Source of the DNA: DATEUP01 sp035283065
Lineage (GTDB): Archaea; Thermoplasmatota; DTKX01; DATEUP01
Length of the DNA: 7,384 nucleotides
Direction of reading: 5' to 3'
NCBI GenBank assembly: GCA_035283065.1
Contig: DATEUP010000258.1
Location: 1-7,384 of the forward strand
Under the pieces are notes generated by a model. It was not told the origin of the DNA, ran no database searches, and was given only the letters and a program-made list of their open reading frames with translations. Below are positions 1 to 6,238 of the stretch, in pieces. The translations under genes and the position numbers were made by a program. Position 1 is the first letter of the stretch. Every line of letters starts with the position of its first letter.

Positions 1-2
1 TT

Positions 3-2852
3 GCAGAACTGAAGACCCCCGAGGGGTACCCCGTTCAGTTCGCCGGCCCCACGAGCGGCGCCTACGACATCTACATCCAGGTCTCGGCCTCGCGGTACGA
101 GCACTTCGTGGACAGCACGAGCGCGCCGTCGGACTGGTCGAGCTCGAACCGCACGGTGCAGTCGTTCCTGGCGAGCCGACAGGAGACCTACGACGGGCGG
201 GTCGCCGTCGACATGGACCCGGACTTCGACGACATCACGACGCCGGCGGAGAACGCCTGCGGGATGAACCCGAACTCGGACGACACGGACGGCGACGGAA
301 TCAGAGACGGGGTCGAGTACCGCGGCTGCGCGGACTTCGACGCCGACAGCAAGCCGGACGCGAACGACACGGACGCGGACGGGGATGGCATCCTCGACAA
401 CCTGGAGGACAAGGACCTGAACGGGAAGCTGGACGCGGGCGAGACGGACGCGCGGGGCACGGACACGGACGGCGACGGCATCGGCGACGGGACGGAGGAC
501 GCGGACCTGGACGGCACGCGGGACGCCACGGAGACCTCGCCCATCGACCGGGACACGGACGACGACGGGATCGGGGACTACGCGGAAGTCCACGGCACGT
601 GGTGCTATGTGGGCGAGACGACGGGCTGCGGCGGCGAGACCTCGGCGCGGTACCTGACGCCCACAAGCGTTGACACAGACGGCGATGGTATCCGCGACGG
701 GGTCGAGATCGGGCTCACCTCGCCCGGCAAGGACACGCTTGCGAGCGCTTTCGTGGGGGACGCGAACCCCTCCACGACCACGAACCCAAAGGTCGTGGAC
801 ACCGACACGGACGCAGTCTGGGACGGGAACGAGGACCTCAACAAGAACGGGAGGGTCGACTCAGGCGAGGCCGACCCGAAGGCGTGGGACACGGATTACG
901 ACGGGCTGCCGGACGGGCGCGTGGACTTCGACCCCACCTCGGGCACGCTCTGGAAGGGCGAGGACCTCAACAACAACGGGGTGCGCGACCAGGACGCCGA
1001 GGGCGAGTGGAACGAGACTGACTTCCTCGCGAACAACTCGGATGTTGATGGCGTCCTCGACAGCCTGGAGGTCAACGGCACCTACTGCTTCAAGGGCGGG
1101 AGTTGCGCGAACACCGCGCACCCGTTGCTCCCCTTGAACGCTGACAGCGACGGCGACCAACTGCGGGATGGCCAGGAGCTCGCGGGCTGGGTCATCGGCA
1201 TCTGGTACGAGCGGACGATGGAGAAGAAGGAGAACCGGAGCGTGACGAGCAACCCCTGGTCGGGTCAGACCGATTCGGACTCCGACGGGATGACGGACTT
1301 CGAGGAGTTCATGAATGGGTCGGACCCCACGCTCTGGGACACTGATGGAGACGGGATCACGGACCCCGACGAGATCGCCCGCAAGTCGAACATCACCGGG
1401 ATCGAGGGGACCCCGCCGCAGATCGCGAATGTCTCGCTGCAGGTCGGGATCGACTGGGACTGGTGGGGGTTCCTCTACCTCCCGCTGCGGTCGCACGTCA
1501 CGGTGTCGTTCGACGTGAGCGACAACGTCGGCGTCGGGCGCGTCGATGTGAAGTTCATCCGCTACAGCGGGACCACGTCGGTGCACCTCGAGTGGACGCA
1601 GGCCGCGGCGCCGCTGAACTACCACTTCTCCCACCGCTTCGACTTCTCGATCGCCGAGGCGCTCGTCGCGGGCGCGGATGTCAACATCACCGCGTTTGAC
1701 GTCAACGAGAATGGCGCCTGGGGCGACTTCCACATCAAGAGCATCCTCGAGGCCATCGCGGACGCCATCGCGGCGTTCCTGAGCGCGATTGCGAAGGTGA
1801 TAATGGAGGCAGCGAGCGCGGCCATTAATTGGATTTGGGGCATGATCAGGGGGGCGTTTGACGCAATCTTTGCGGGCGTAAGCGGCGCGATTGATTTTCT
1901 GATGGGAGGGATCAAGCGGGCTTTGGAATACCTTCAAAATTTGAACCCGGCAGACGGCCTCGATCCGGTTGAGATTGCCGATCAGCTAATTGTCGGCGTG
2001 ATTGACAACCCGCTGCTAGAACTGCTTTACGTAATCTTACTTGTGATTAATGTCGTGTTGCTACTCACTCTTCCAGTGACATCTCTCTTCTTTTTTGTGG
2101 TCCCCATTATTGCGGGATTTCTTGCCGGAATCTTGATCACCGCGCTCATCGGAACGGCAGCCAAAGCGATTGGTGGGTGGGTTTCTGATCTCATCGACGG
2201 TGAATTCGATGTGGGTCAGCTATGGGCGAAGTTCGTCCCAATGATTTTCCCGTCGGCCGCTCGAACCCGCGCCGATTGCACGGTCCAGAACGTGCTATTC
2301 GCCTTTACCGTGAGTCTGATTGAGATTACCGGTTTCTTCGCGGTTCGGTATTATCTGAAGGTTACTAAGGTTTTGGCATCGAACGCGTTGGTTGAACGAA
2401 CCCTCGGCTCCGATGTGACCTTGAGCGAAGCCAAGAAATCCGGAGAATTTTCCTCAAACGTCTTGAAGAAACTCGAAAAGAAACTTGCGGCGCTGAAAGG
2501 GAGGTATGACAAGCTTATCGATGACAAGTCAAAAGGCTTGGCCGAGGTCATTGTTGGGTTCATCATCTTCGGACTCGGAGGCCTCCTTCCCCTGCCCGGT
2601 CCACTGAACATTGTCCTGGCAGTGGTCGGCTTTTTCGTGACCCTAAATGGCGTCTTAAAATTCAAGGACGAGGCCTGGAAGCGCTCAAAGGAGCGCGAAG
2701 ATGCCGCAGCGGGGCTTGCACGCGACCTGGCCGACCTCGCTCCCAACACGAAAATCTTACATACGATCGAAAAAGTATTCGTGTACGGGACCTTGGTTGG
2801 CGAGGTGGTCGGCCTCCCATTGATAGCCCGAGACGACATTACGCAATGCTAG
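3..2852 (+). CDS. Large calcium-binding surface protein with TSP3 repeats and multi-pass membrane C-terminus (5' end outside window)
   Basis: The frame is open from base 3, so the true start lies upstream; a GTG at 108 is only an internal start candidate. Residues below count from base 3 (949 visible). Residues 1-92 are a beta-rich stretch. Residues 93-458 hold about 13 thrombospondin type 3-like motifs (for example DTDGDGIRDGVE), which in known families bind calcium and form a rigid stalk. Residues 471-579 look like an Ig-like sandwich (PPQIANVSLQ, then VSFDVSDNVGVGRVDVKF). Residues 580-668 are amphipathic helices. Membrane segments are likely near 675-693, 694-718, 763-784, 847-866 and 869-890, with a lysine-rich helical loop at 787-845. 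NxS/T sequons lie in the repeat half, consistent with an outside location. Codon usage changes abruptly near base 1788. The TAG stop overlaps the next gene's ATG (ATGCTAG), suggesting translational coupling. Adhesion, envelope structure or an effector role are all possible; the function is not known. Confidence 0.9.
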   Translation, partial: AELKTPEGYPVQFAGPTSGAYDIYIQVSASRYEHFVDSTSAPSDWSSSNRTVQSFLASRQETYDGRVAVDMDPDFDDITTPAENACGMNPNSDDTDGDGIRDGVEYRGCADFDADSKPDANDTDADGDGILDNLEDKDLNGKLDAGETDARGTDTDGDGIGDGTEDADLDGTRDATETSPIDRDTDDDGIGDYAEVHGTWCYVGETTGCGGETSARYLTPTSVDTDGDGIRDGVEIGLTSPGKDTLASAFVGDANPSTTTNPKVVDTDTDAVWDGNEDLNKNGRVDSGEADPKAWDTDYDGLPDGRVDFDPTSGTLWKGEDLNNNGVRDQDAEGEWNETDFLANNSDVDGVLDSLEVNGTYCFKGGSCANTAHPLLPLNADSDGDQLRDGQELAGWVIGIWYERTMEKKENRSVTSNPWSGQTDSDSDGMTDFEEFMNGSDPTLWDTDGDGITDPDEIARKSNITGIEGTPPQIANVSLQVGIDWDWWGFLYLPLRSHVTVSFDVSDNVGVGRVDVKFIRYSGTTSVHLEWTQAAAPLNYHFSHRFDFSIAEALVAGADVNITAFDVNENGAWGDFHIKSILEAIADAIAAFLSAIAKVIMEAASAAINWIWGMIRGAFDAIFAGVSGAIDFLMGGIKRALEYLQNLNPADGLDPVEIADQLIVGVIDNPLLELLYVILLVINVVLLLTLPVTSLFFFVVPIIAGFLAGILITALIGTAAKAIGGWVSDLIDGEFDVGQLWAKFVPMIFPSAARTRADCTVQNVLFAFTVSLIEITGFFAVRYYLKVTKVLASNALVERTLGSDVTLSEAKKSGEFSSNVLKKLEKKLAALKGRYDKLIDDKSKGLAEVIVGFIIFGLGGLLPLPGPLNIVLAVVGFFVTLNGVLKFKDEAWKRSKEREDAAAGLARDLADLAPNTKILHTIEKVFVYGTLVGEVVGLPLIARDDITQC
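279..1374 (+). repeat. Thrombospondin type 3-like DxDxDG calcium-binding repeat region
   Basis: About 13 aspartate-rich motifs occur in this coding stretch. Their approximate starts are 279, 366, 462, 498, 552, 672, 798, 888, 969, 1035, 1143, 1266 and 1338. The strongest copies read DTDGDGIxDG, the EF-hand-like calcium loop of TSP3 repeats; others are degenerate, such as DLNGKLD and DLNNNGVRD. At the DNA level copies are similar but not identical: those at 285 and 674 differ mainly at third codon positions, so the array is old rather than newly expanded. Confidence 0.85.
558..1178 (+). repeat. Two-copy Cys-containing super-repeat within the TSP3 region
   Basis: Copy 1 is 558-707 and copy 2 is 1041-1178. 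Both run: DxDG motif, an acidic residue, V[HN]GT[WY]C[YF], a short loop with a second cysteine (TGCGG or GSCAN), a proline/leucine-rich linker, then a full D[TS]DGDxxRDGxE motif. The first cysteines are 483 bases (161 residues) apart. The paired cysteines could form a small disulfide loop in each copy. This suggests the stalk grew by duplication of a larger unit than the single calcium loop. Confidence 0.6.
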
Positions 2853-3460
2853 GGGGGACACACGCTACGCCGAAGTTGCCTGGCCAAAACACAGAGGTTC
2901 GCGTTTCAAGAAGGCGATTGGGCCGGATGACGGGCGTTAGTGCGTCTGTGACAGTATTGGTTTGGGTTTCGGGATCCCTCGTTTTCCAAAACCCGGTAGA
3001 GGGAAGATTCTGGATATGGCTGATCGTTTCCTTCGTATTGACGGCGGTCTCGATCGCGTTCGTCTGGGGATGGCTCTCGATGCGCGCCTTTGAAAATGGG
3101 ACGATGGTGATCGTGAGGCAGGCCACGCTCGATTCACTCGCCACAATTGGTACAGTCGTTCTAGAATCGGAATCATCAAAGGATATGCGGGCGCGGGGTG
3201 GTTGGATTCCATCACAAGTTATCCGTGTCTCTGAAATGGGACAACCGGGAAGAAGCATCCTTCTCCGCGTCTTCCGACATGAAAACTCACCTGAAACAAC
3301 AGGCAACCAAGCGGCACTCCCGCGGCTCGTGATGTTCGAATCGCCCGACAAAGCGAGTGGCGACGCCGGCTTTAAGGAGGTCGAGGACCTACTCACGGGA
3401 GAGGCGTCGCGATCGCGACGAGGAACCAGCCCTGAGAATCCGAAAAGCTTCAGAGCTTGA
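2846..3460 (+). CDS. Two-TM membrane protein with C-terminal soluble domain, overlapping partner of the surface protein
   Basis: This gene encodes 204 residues. Its ATG overlaps the upstream TAG by seven bases, with no clear Shine-Dalgarno, so it is probably translated by coupling to the upstream gene. A basic N-terminus (RVSRRRLGRM, about residues 18-28) precedes two hydrophobic helices, about 30-47 and 56-78, giving a predicted hairpin with both ends in the cytoplasm. Residues 84-188 alternate short beta-like stretches (TMVIVRQ, SQVIRVSEM, SILLRVFRH, PRLVMFES) and end in a helix (GFKEVEDLL). That order resembles bacterial PH-like membrane domains, though this is only a resemblance. The tail is basic and low in complexity. 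Codon usage is mixed, like the C-terminal half of the upstream gene and unlike the GC-rich genes elsewhere. It may be an assembly or regulatory partner, or an immunity-type protein, of the upstream product. I do not recognise the family. Confidence 0.8.
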   Translation: MLGGTHATPKLPGQNTEVRVSRRRLGRMTGVSASVTVLVWVSGSLVFQNPVEGRFWIWLIVSFVLTAVSIAFVWGWLSMRAFENGTMVIVRQATLDSLATIGTVVLESESSKDMRARGGWIPSQVIRVSEMGQPGRSILLRVFRHENSPETTGNQAALPRLVMFESPDKASGDAGFKEVEDLLTGEASRSRRGTSPENPKSFRA

Positions 3461-3466
3461 TTTTTT
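3445..3466 (+). terminator. Hairpin plus oligo-T terminator overlapping the stop codon
   Basis: A perfect 5-bp stem, AAGCT (3445-3449) with AGCTT (3454-3458), has a TCAG loop and is followed after two bases by TTTTTT (3461-3466) and CCCC. The TGA stop (3458-3460) is partly inside the stem. Archaeal polymerases terminate at oligo-T runs, and the site fits the end of the two-gene unit. Confidence 0.6.
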
Positions 3467-3500
3467 CCCCGTCAAACTGTAGAGGAAGCGTTAACGAAGA

Positions 3501-3626
3501 TCTCCGTCGTTGGAGAGGCGACTATGCGACTGCAAATCGCCCACCTTTGGCCAAAGTTCTGGCGCCCGTAGCCCAGGTTTGACAGTTCGGACCTGAGGAC
3601 CTCGTTGGGCCCTCGTCTCACGTGAG
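3501..3626. other. Cluster of short inverted repeats, possible structured RNA or recombination site
   Basis: In order: TCTCC/GGAGA (3501-3505 with 3512-3516) abuts GGCGA/TCGCC (3517-3521 with 3537-3541). Then come a perfect 12-base palindrome CTTTGGCCAAAG (3545-3556), CAGGT/ACCTG (3574-3578 with 3591-3595), GGGCCC (3607-3612) and a perfect 10-base palindrome CTCACGTGAG (3617-3626). No known RNA family is recognised. The cluster lies just past a terminator, so it would need its own promoter if transcribed from the plus strand. Confidence 0.3.
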
Positions 3627-3737
3627 CTGTCGAATCCCGCACCCCGTTCGCCCGTTTCCTCCTCGAAATTCACGTCAACCGGCGATGCCCTGTTCCACCG
3701 TCACCTTCTTACATGCTCCCGCCAAACGCCCGGCGGG

Positions 3738-3959
3738 ATGCACATGGCCAAGGGCTCCGTCGTCGAGTATGGAGCTTCGCGCGCACTGTGGGAACTCATC
3801 CAGCTGGTGGAGCCCTGGCGTAGGCAATCATACGGGCGCGGTCCTACGCGAGAAACAAGGCCTTGACTGGGTGCGCGACCCTAAGCTGGCGAGATCAAGA
3901 GCGATACGGAGGAAATTTTCGATTGCGGGCGTAAGAAGCGCTACGCCGAGGGTGAAGCG
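3738..3959 (+). pseudogene. Possible frameshifted remnant of a small gene
   Basis: An ATG at 3738 begins 42 protein-like codons (MHMAKGSVVEYGASRALWEL, then IQLVEPWRRQ) ending at TGA 3864-3866. Coding-like sequence continues in the next frame (REKQGLDWVRDPKLA, about 3850-3890) and returns to the first frame (GEIKSDTEEIFDCGRKKRYA, about 3888-3947). Two compensating frame changes would join these into one protein of 70 or more residues. A 6-bp stem-loop ends directly before the ATG, and a weak AT-rich element (TTCTTACAT, about 3708-3716) lies near archaeal TATA distance. I do not recognise the family. Chance open frames in GC-rich DNA are a real alternative. Confidence 0.3.
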
Positions 3960-4313
3960 TCACCGCCACTCCGGCGGCAAGCCCCAGCCCTCAAGCCTCA
4001 CTCCGCGCTCCTCAGAAAACCGTGTCGCCAATTCCCAAATCCGACCCTCGACTTTGCGGTGCGCCTCCATCACATCCAGAACCTCCTGAAAAAACTGATC
4101 TGACGCGCGCTTCCTCTTGCCGACTTGCGAGACCTTCTCTCGCAATCCCTCCAACCGCGCCCCATGGGCCATGAACCGCGACAGCGATTCGTCGTCGAAG
4201 GCCAACCCCATCGCCTGCCACGTCACGAGGAGCAGGTACCAGAGCCTCAGCTCGCGGTCCGCACCATCGATTCGTTGGAGCAGGACGGCGGGATCGCGGA
4301 GGTCAATGGGCAT
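3960..4313 (-). CDS. Hypothetical 117-residue helical protein
   Basis: The gene starts at ATG (complement of 4311-4313) and stops at TGA (complement of 3960-3962). The protein is mostly helical and highly charged, with a hydrophobic stretch near residues 24-38 (LWYLLLVTWQAMGLA). That stretch contains W and Q and is short for a membrane helix, so it is more likely a buried core helix. A basic patch, GKRKRAS (about 65-71), is followed by an amphipathic helix (FFQEVLDVMEAHRKVEGRIW) and the ending GLPPEWR. There are no cysteines, no signal peptide and no catalytic motif I can name. Codons favour G or C in the third position and the composition is protein-like, which supports a real gene. It is the only minus-strand gene in the window and is divergent from the propeller gene, with 166 bases between the starts. 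The function is unknown. Confidence 0.6.
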   Translation of the reverse strand: MPIDLRDPAVLLQRIDGADRELRLWYLLLVTWQAMGLAFDDESLSRFMAHGARLEGLREKVSQVGKRKRASDQFFQEVLDVMEAHRKVEGRIWELATRFSEERGVRLEGWGLPPEWR

Positions 4314-4340
4314 GCCGGCCTCGGATCCCGATTGGCCCCC

Positions 4341-4350
4341 ATGAATGTAA
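4341..4350 (-). promoter_or_regulatory. Weak TATA-like element for the minus-strand gene
   Basis: Read on the minus strand, TTACATTCAT is the only AT-rich stretch upstream of the ATG. Its centre is about 33 bases from the start codon, which would place transcription start a few bases before the ATG. No clear BRE precedes it, so the call is tentative. Confidence 0.25.
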
Positions 4351-4479
4351 GCATGGCGCGCGTCATCCTCGCCGAGTGCGATTACGGCCGTGGAGGGCCC
4401 ATGTCCTCAAAGCCCGGCCGCCGGGGGCGCGCTCCACCAGAAAGTGGATTTCGCTCCTTCGCGATCGACGGTGCTGGCT

Positions 4480-6195
4480 ATGAGGTCCTCCGCGCCGGCC
4501 GCCCTGCTCGCGCTTGCCTTGCTGGGGATTCCGGCGGCGGGCGCGGCCGCCCCGTCCGTCGACCCGTCCTGCGGCACGCCGCTCGGGCTCGAAGCGGCCA
4601 ACGGCTCGAATTCGCCCCTGGAGCGTGCGGGCGACCCCGAGTACGACGCCGTCGACGCGCTGCGCCTGCCGGGCGCCCAGCGATCCCCCGGGGCCGTCGT
4701 CTCGGCTTGGGGGCGGCTCGTGCTCATCGCCGAGGCCAAGGTCGACCAAGGCACGAACTTCACGTGGGGAATCTTCGCGCGGATCCACTCGAACGTCACG
4801 GGCTGGAACACCCCGGCCGTCTGGCTTTCGAGCCCCAACACGACGCAAGCGTACCCGGCCGGCGTCCATGTGCGTCCCAGCGCGGCGCTCTTCGGCGAGC
4901 GTGTGTGGGTTGCCTGGGACGCGCAGGGCTCCGGGCTTGGCTCCCCAGGCGACCGGATGATCCTCCTTCGCGCGATCGACTCGGCCGGCGCGGCCTCCCC
5001 GGCTGTTCGGGCCTCGGAGACAAGCGCAAGCGCGACGACACAGCATGCCGTGCTCCACGCATCGTCCGACGGCCTTGTCCTTGCGTACTCGACCTCCGAG
5101 GGCGACGGCGCTGTGGGCGACACGCACATCGTCGTCCGGACCTTCGACGGCAGCACCTTTGGGCCGACCGTGGCCATCTCAAACGTCTCCGACGGGTTGT
5201 CCGACGCACTCCCCGCGCTTGCCGACGACGGCGCCGGGGGCCTCGTGGCGGCCTGGACGGCCACGGACGCTTCAGGGAGTTCCACGCGCCTCATGTTCGC
5301 GCGCTACTCCGGCGGGAGTTGGGCCGCGCCCCTTGCGGTCGCCGAGCTCGGCTCCTCGCCTTCGTCGGCGCCCGCGTTTGGCCACGTTGGCGGGCACCTC
5401 TTCCTCGCGTACTCGACCACGCACGCGCCGGACCTCAACGGCACGGACTCCGACGTAATGGTGACCGCATACGACTTGGGAAGCGGCGGCTTCGTGCCCG
5501 CCGTCCGCGTGAACCCGGAGCCATCAAACGGTGACGACACCGCGCCGACGCTCTCGCGCGTCGGCGACCTCCTCTACGTGGGTTGGAGCACCGACGAGGA
5601 CTTCTACTACGCCGCAGGCTCCGACACCGATGCGGTCTACCGCACCCTCGACGGCAACGCCTTCGGGCCCGTGGTGAGCCTCTCGGACCCCGCACTCAAC
5701 AACTCGGACGCGTCCCCGAGGTTCGTGGGGGTCGGCTCCCACGTGTACGCGCACTGGATGGTGACCCCGCCGCCGGTTGCCGGTGCGCCGCGCGGCGACT
5801 CGCGCGAAGCCGTGCGGCTCGTCACGCGCCCGGCCCAGTGGTACGACAACCTGACGCTCGGCTACCGGTTCCCCGCCGTGTCGGACAACGGCTCGGCGCT
5901 TCTCCAAGTCACCTTGCCGAGCGACCCTGGCGTCGCGGGCCACGAGATTCTCGCGCGGCTGCCGGACGGCACGCTGGTTGCGCTTTCGCCGGGGACTTCG
6001 GGGGCCTCCGCGTGGGTGCCGCTCGACCCCGCGGCCGCCAACTTCGAGCTGCTCGCCTGCGGCAAACCCGTCGGGGCCGTGCGGCTGGGCGAGCCGCTCG
6101 CACCGGCGCCCCCAAACCCCCTCCTCTGGATCCTCGCCGTCCTGGCGCTCGTCGGGCTTTCAGCCGCCCTCTGGTGGTGGCGCGCGCGCAGGTAG
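4480..6195 (+). CDS. Exported seven-bladed beta-propeller protein with C-terminal membrane anchor
   Basis: The chosen start is the ATG at 4480, giving 571 residues and a clean signal peptide: MRSS, a hydrophobic core through about residue 18, then an Ala-rich cleavage region ending near residue 24. The frame is open upstream to an ATG at 4390, but those 30 codons lack a signal-peptide or domain pattern; a GTG at 4471 is another option. Residues 67-457 form seven sialidase/BNR-like repeats of about 50-60 residues (pattern: Pro, hydrophobics, AYS or AWT, acidic loop, hydrophobic strand, DGxxFGP). A second beta domain covers about 458-530. PNPLLWILAVLALVGLSAAL (about 546-565) is the membrane anchor, followed by WWWRARR. 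There are about nine NxS/T sequons. The only cysteines are residues 31 and 527, bracketing the ectodomain. No sialidase active site is evident, so a binding role is more likely than catalysis. The stop is 43 bases before the ATPase start, suggesting work with that ABC transporter, for example as a surface receptor. Confidence 0.85.
   Translation: MRSSAPAALLALALLGIPAAGAAAPSVDPSCGTPLGLEAANGSNSPLERAGDPEYDAVDALRLPGAQRSPGAVVSAWGRLVLIAEAKVDQGTNFTWGIFARIHSNVTGWNTPAVWLSSPNTTQAYPAGVHVRPSAALFGERVWVAWDAQGSGLGSPGDRMILLRAIDSAGAASPAVRASETSASATTQHAVLHASSDGLVLAYSTSEGDGAVGDTHIVVRTFDGSTFGPTVAISNVSDGLSDALPALADDGAGGLVAAWTATDASGSSTRLMFARYSGGSWAAPLAVAELGSSPSSAPAFGHVGGHLFLAYSTTHAPDLNGTDSDVMVTAYDLGSGGFVPAVRVNPEPSNGDDTAPTLSRVGDLLYVGWSTDEDFYYAAGSDTDAVYRTLDGNAFGPVVSLSDPALNNSDASPRFVGVGSHVYAHWMVTPPPVAGAPRGDSREAVRLVTRPAQWYDNLTLGYRFPAVSDNGSALLQVTLPSDPGVAGHEILARLPDGTLVALSPGTSGASAWVPLDPAAANFELLACGKPVGAVRLGEPLAPAPPNPLLWILAVLALVGLSAALWWWRARR
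4678..5850 (+). repeat. Seven degenerate propeller-blade repeats
   Basis: Approximate blade starts are 4678, 4864, 5038, 5200, 5362, 5533 and 5698, with spacings of 50-62 codons. Each blade opens near a proline (SPGAVV, RPSAAL, QHAVLH, LPALAD, APAFGH, APTLSR, SPRFVG), then has a hydrophobic strand ending in an aromatic-Ser/Thr pair (AYST, AWTA, GWST), an acidic loop, and a strand ending in FGP or similar. The DNA copies are diverged, with only short identical runs. Confidence 0.65.
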
Positions 6196-6202
6196 AAATT
6201 TC

Positions 6203-6217
6203 CGAACGGCTAAATAC
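6203..6217 (+). promoter_or_regulatory. Archaeal TATA-box promoter of the ABC transporter genes
   Basis: CTAAATAC (6210-6217) is an AT-rich box in otherwise GC-rich DNA, preceded by GAACGG as a possible BRE. Its centre is about 25 bases upstream of the GTG at 6239, the normal archaeal TATA-to-start distance. Transcription should therefore begin at or within a base or two of the start codon, giving a leaderless mRNA. No Shine-Dalgarno motif is needed or seen. Confidence 0.6.
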
Positions 6218-6238
6218 GCTCCACCCGCTTTCCGCCCC

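Larger units (their letters stand above)
3461..3959. other. Gene-poor spacer of about 500 bases with inverted repeats and coding remnants
   Basis: No intact, convincing gene lies here on either strand. An open frame of 155 codons from 3622 (+) is rich in Pro, Arg and Ser and lacks a protein-like character. The first part (3501-3626) is unusually dense in short inverted repeats. The later part (from 3738) reads like broken coding sequence. Two further perfect stem-loops, each with a 6-bp stem and an 8-base loop, lie at 3718-3737 (CCCGCC/GGCGGG) and 3928-3947 (GGCGTA/TACGCC). The second could help end transcription of the minus-strand gene that stops at 3960, although no T-run follows it. Confidence 0.5.

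Noticed and set aside
279..1374. Tandem DNA repeat or CRISPR-like array suggested by recurring GACACGGACGGCGACGG
   Set aside because: The spacing is irregular, the copies are diverged and in frame, and they encode calcium-binding loops; protein repeats explain the pattern fully.
861..1937. Minus-strand open frame of 358 codons across the repeat region
   Set aside because: It is the complement of the Asp-rich repeats, giving monotonous Val/Arg/Asp sequence without domains.
3517..3541. tRNA-Cys-like anticodon arm (GCGA, CTGCAAA, TCGC)
   Set aside because: No D-arm, T-arm or acceptor stem can be built around it; kept only as part of the inverted-repeat cluster.
3570..3645. tRNA-like sequence: TAGCCCAG resembling a D-arm, CTGAGGA resembling a Leu anticodon loop, TCGAATCCC resembling a T-loop
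   Set aside because: The putative anticodon stem has only two Watson-Crick pairs plus one G-T, the T-stem does not pair, and no matching acceptor 3' strand exists. Chance or a very decayed remnant at best.
3622..4089. Plus-strand open frame of 155 codons in the spacer
   Set aside because: It overlaps the better-supported minus-strand gene and has low-complexity Ser/Pro/Arg composition; only a short part (about 3850-3890) looks protein-like and is treated in the pseudogene entry.
4125..5534. Plus-strand open frame of 469 codons overlapping the propeller gene and the minus-strand gene
   Set aside because: Its product is dominated by Arg, Pro, Gly and Ala with no hydrophobic pattern, typical of an out-of-frame shadow in GC-rich DNA. 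The overlapping propeller frame has a signal peptide, repeats and an anchor.
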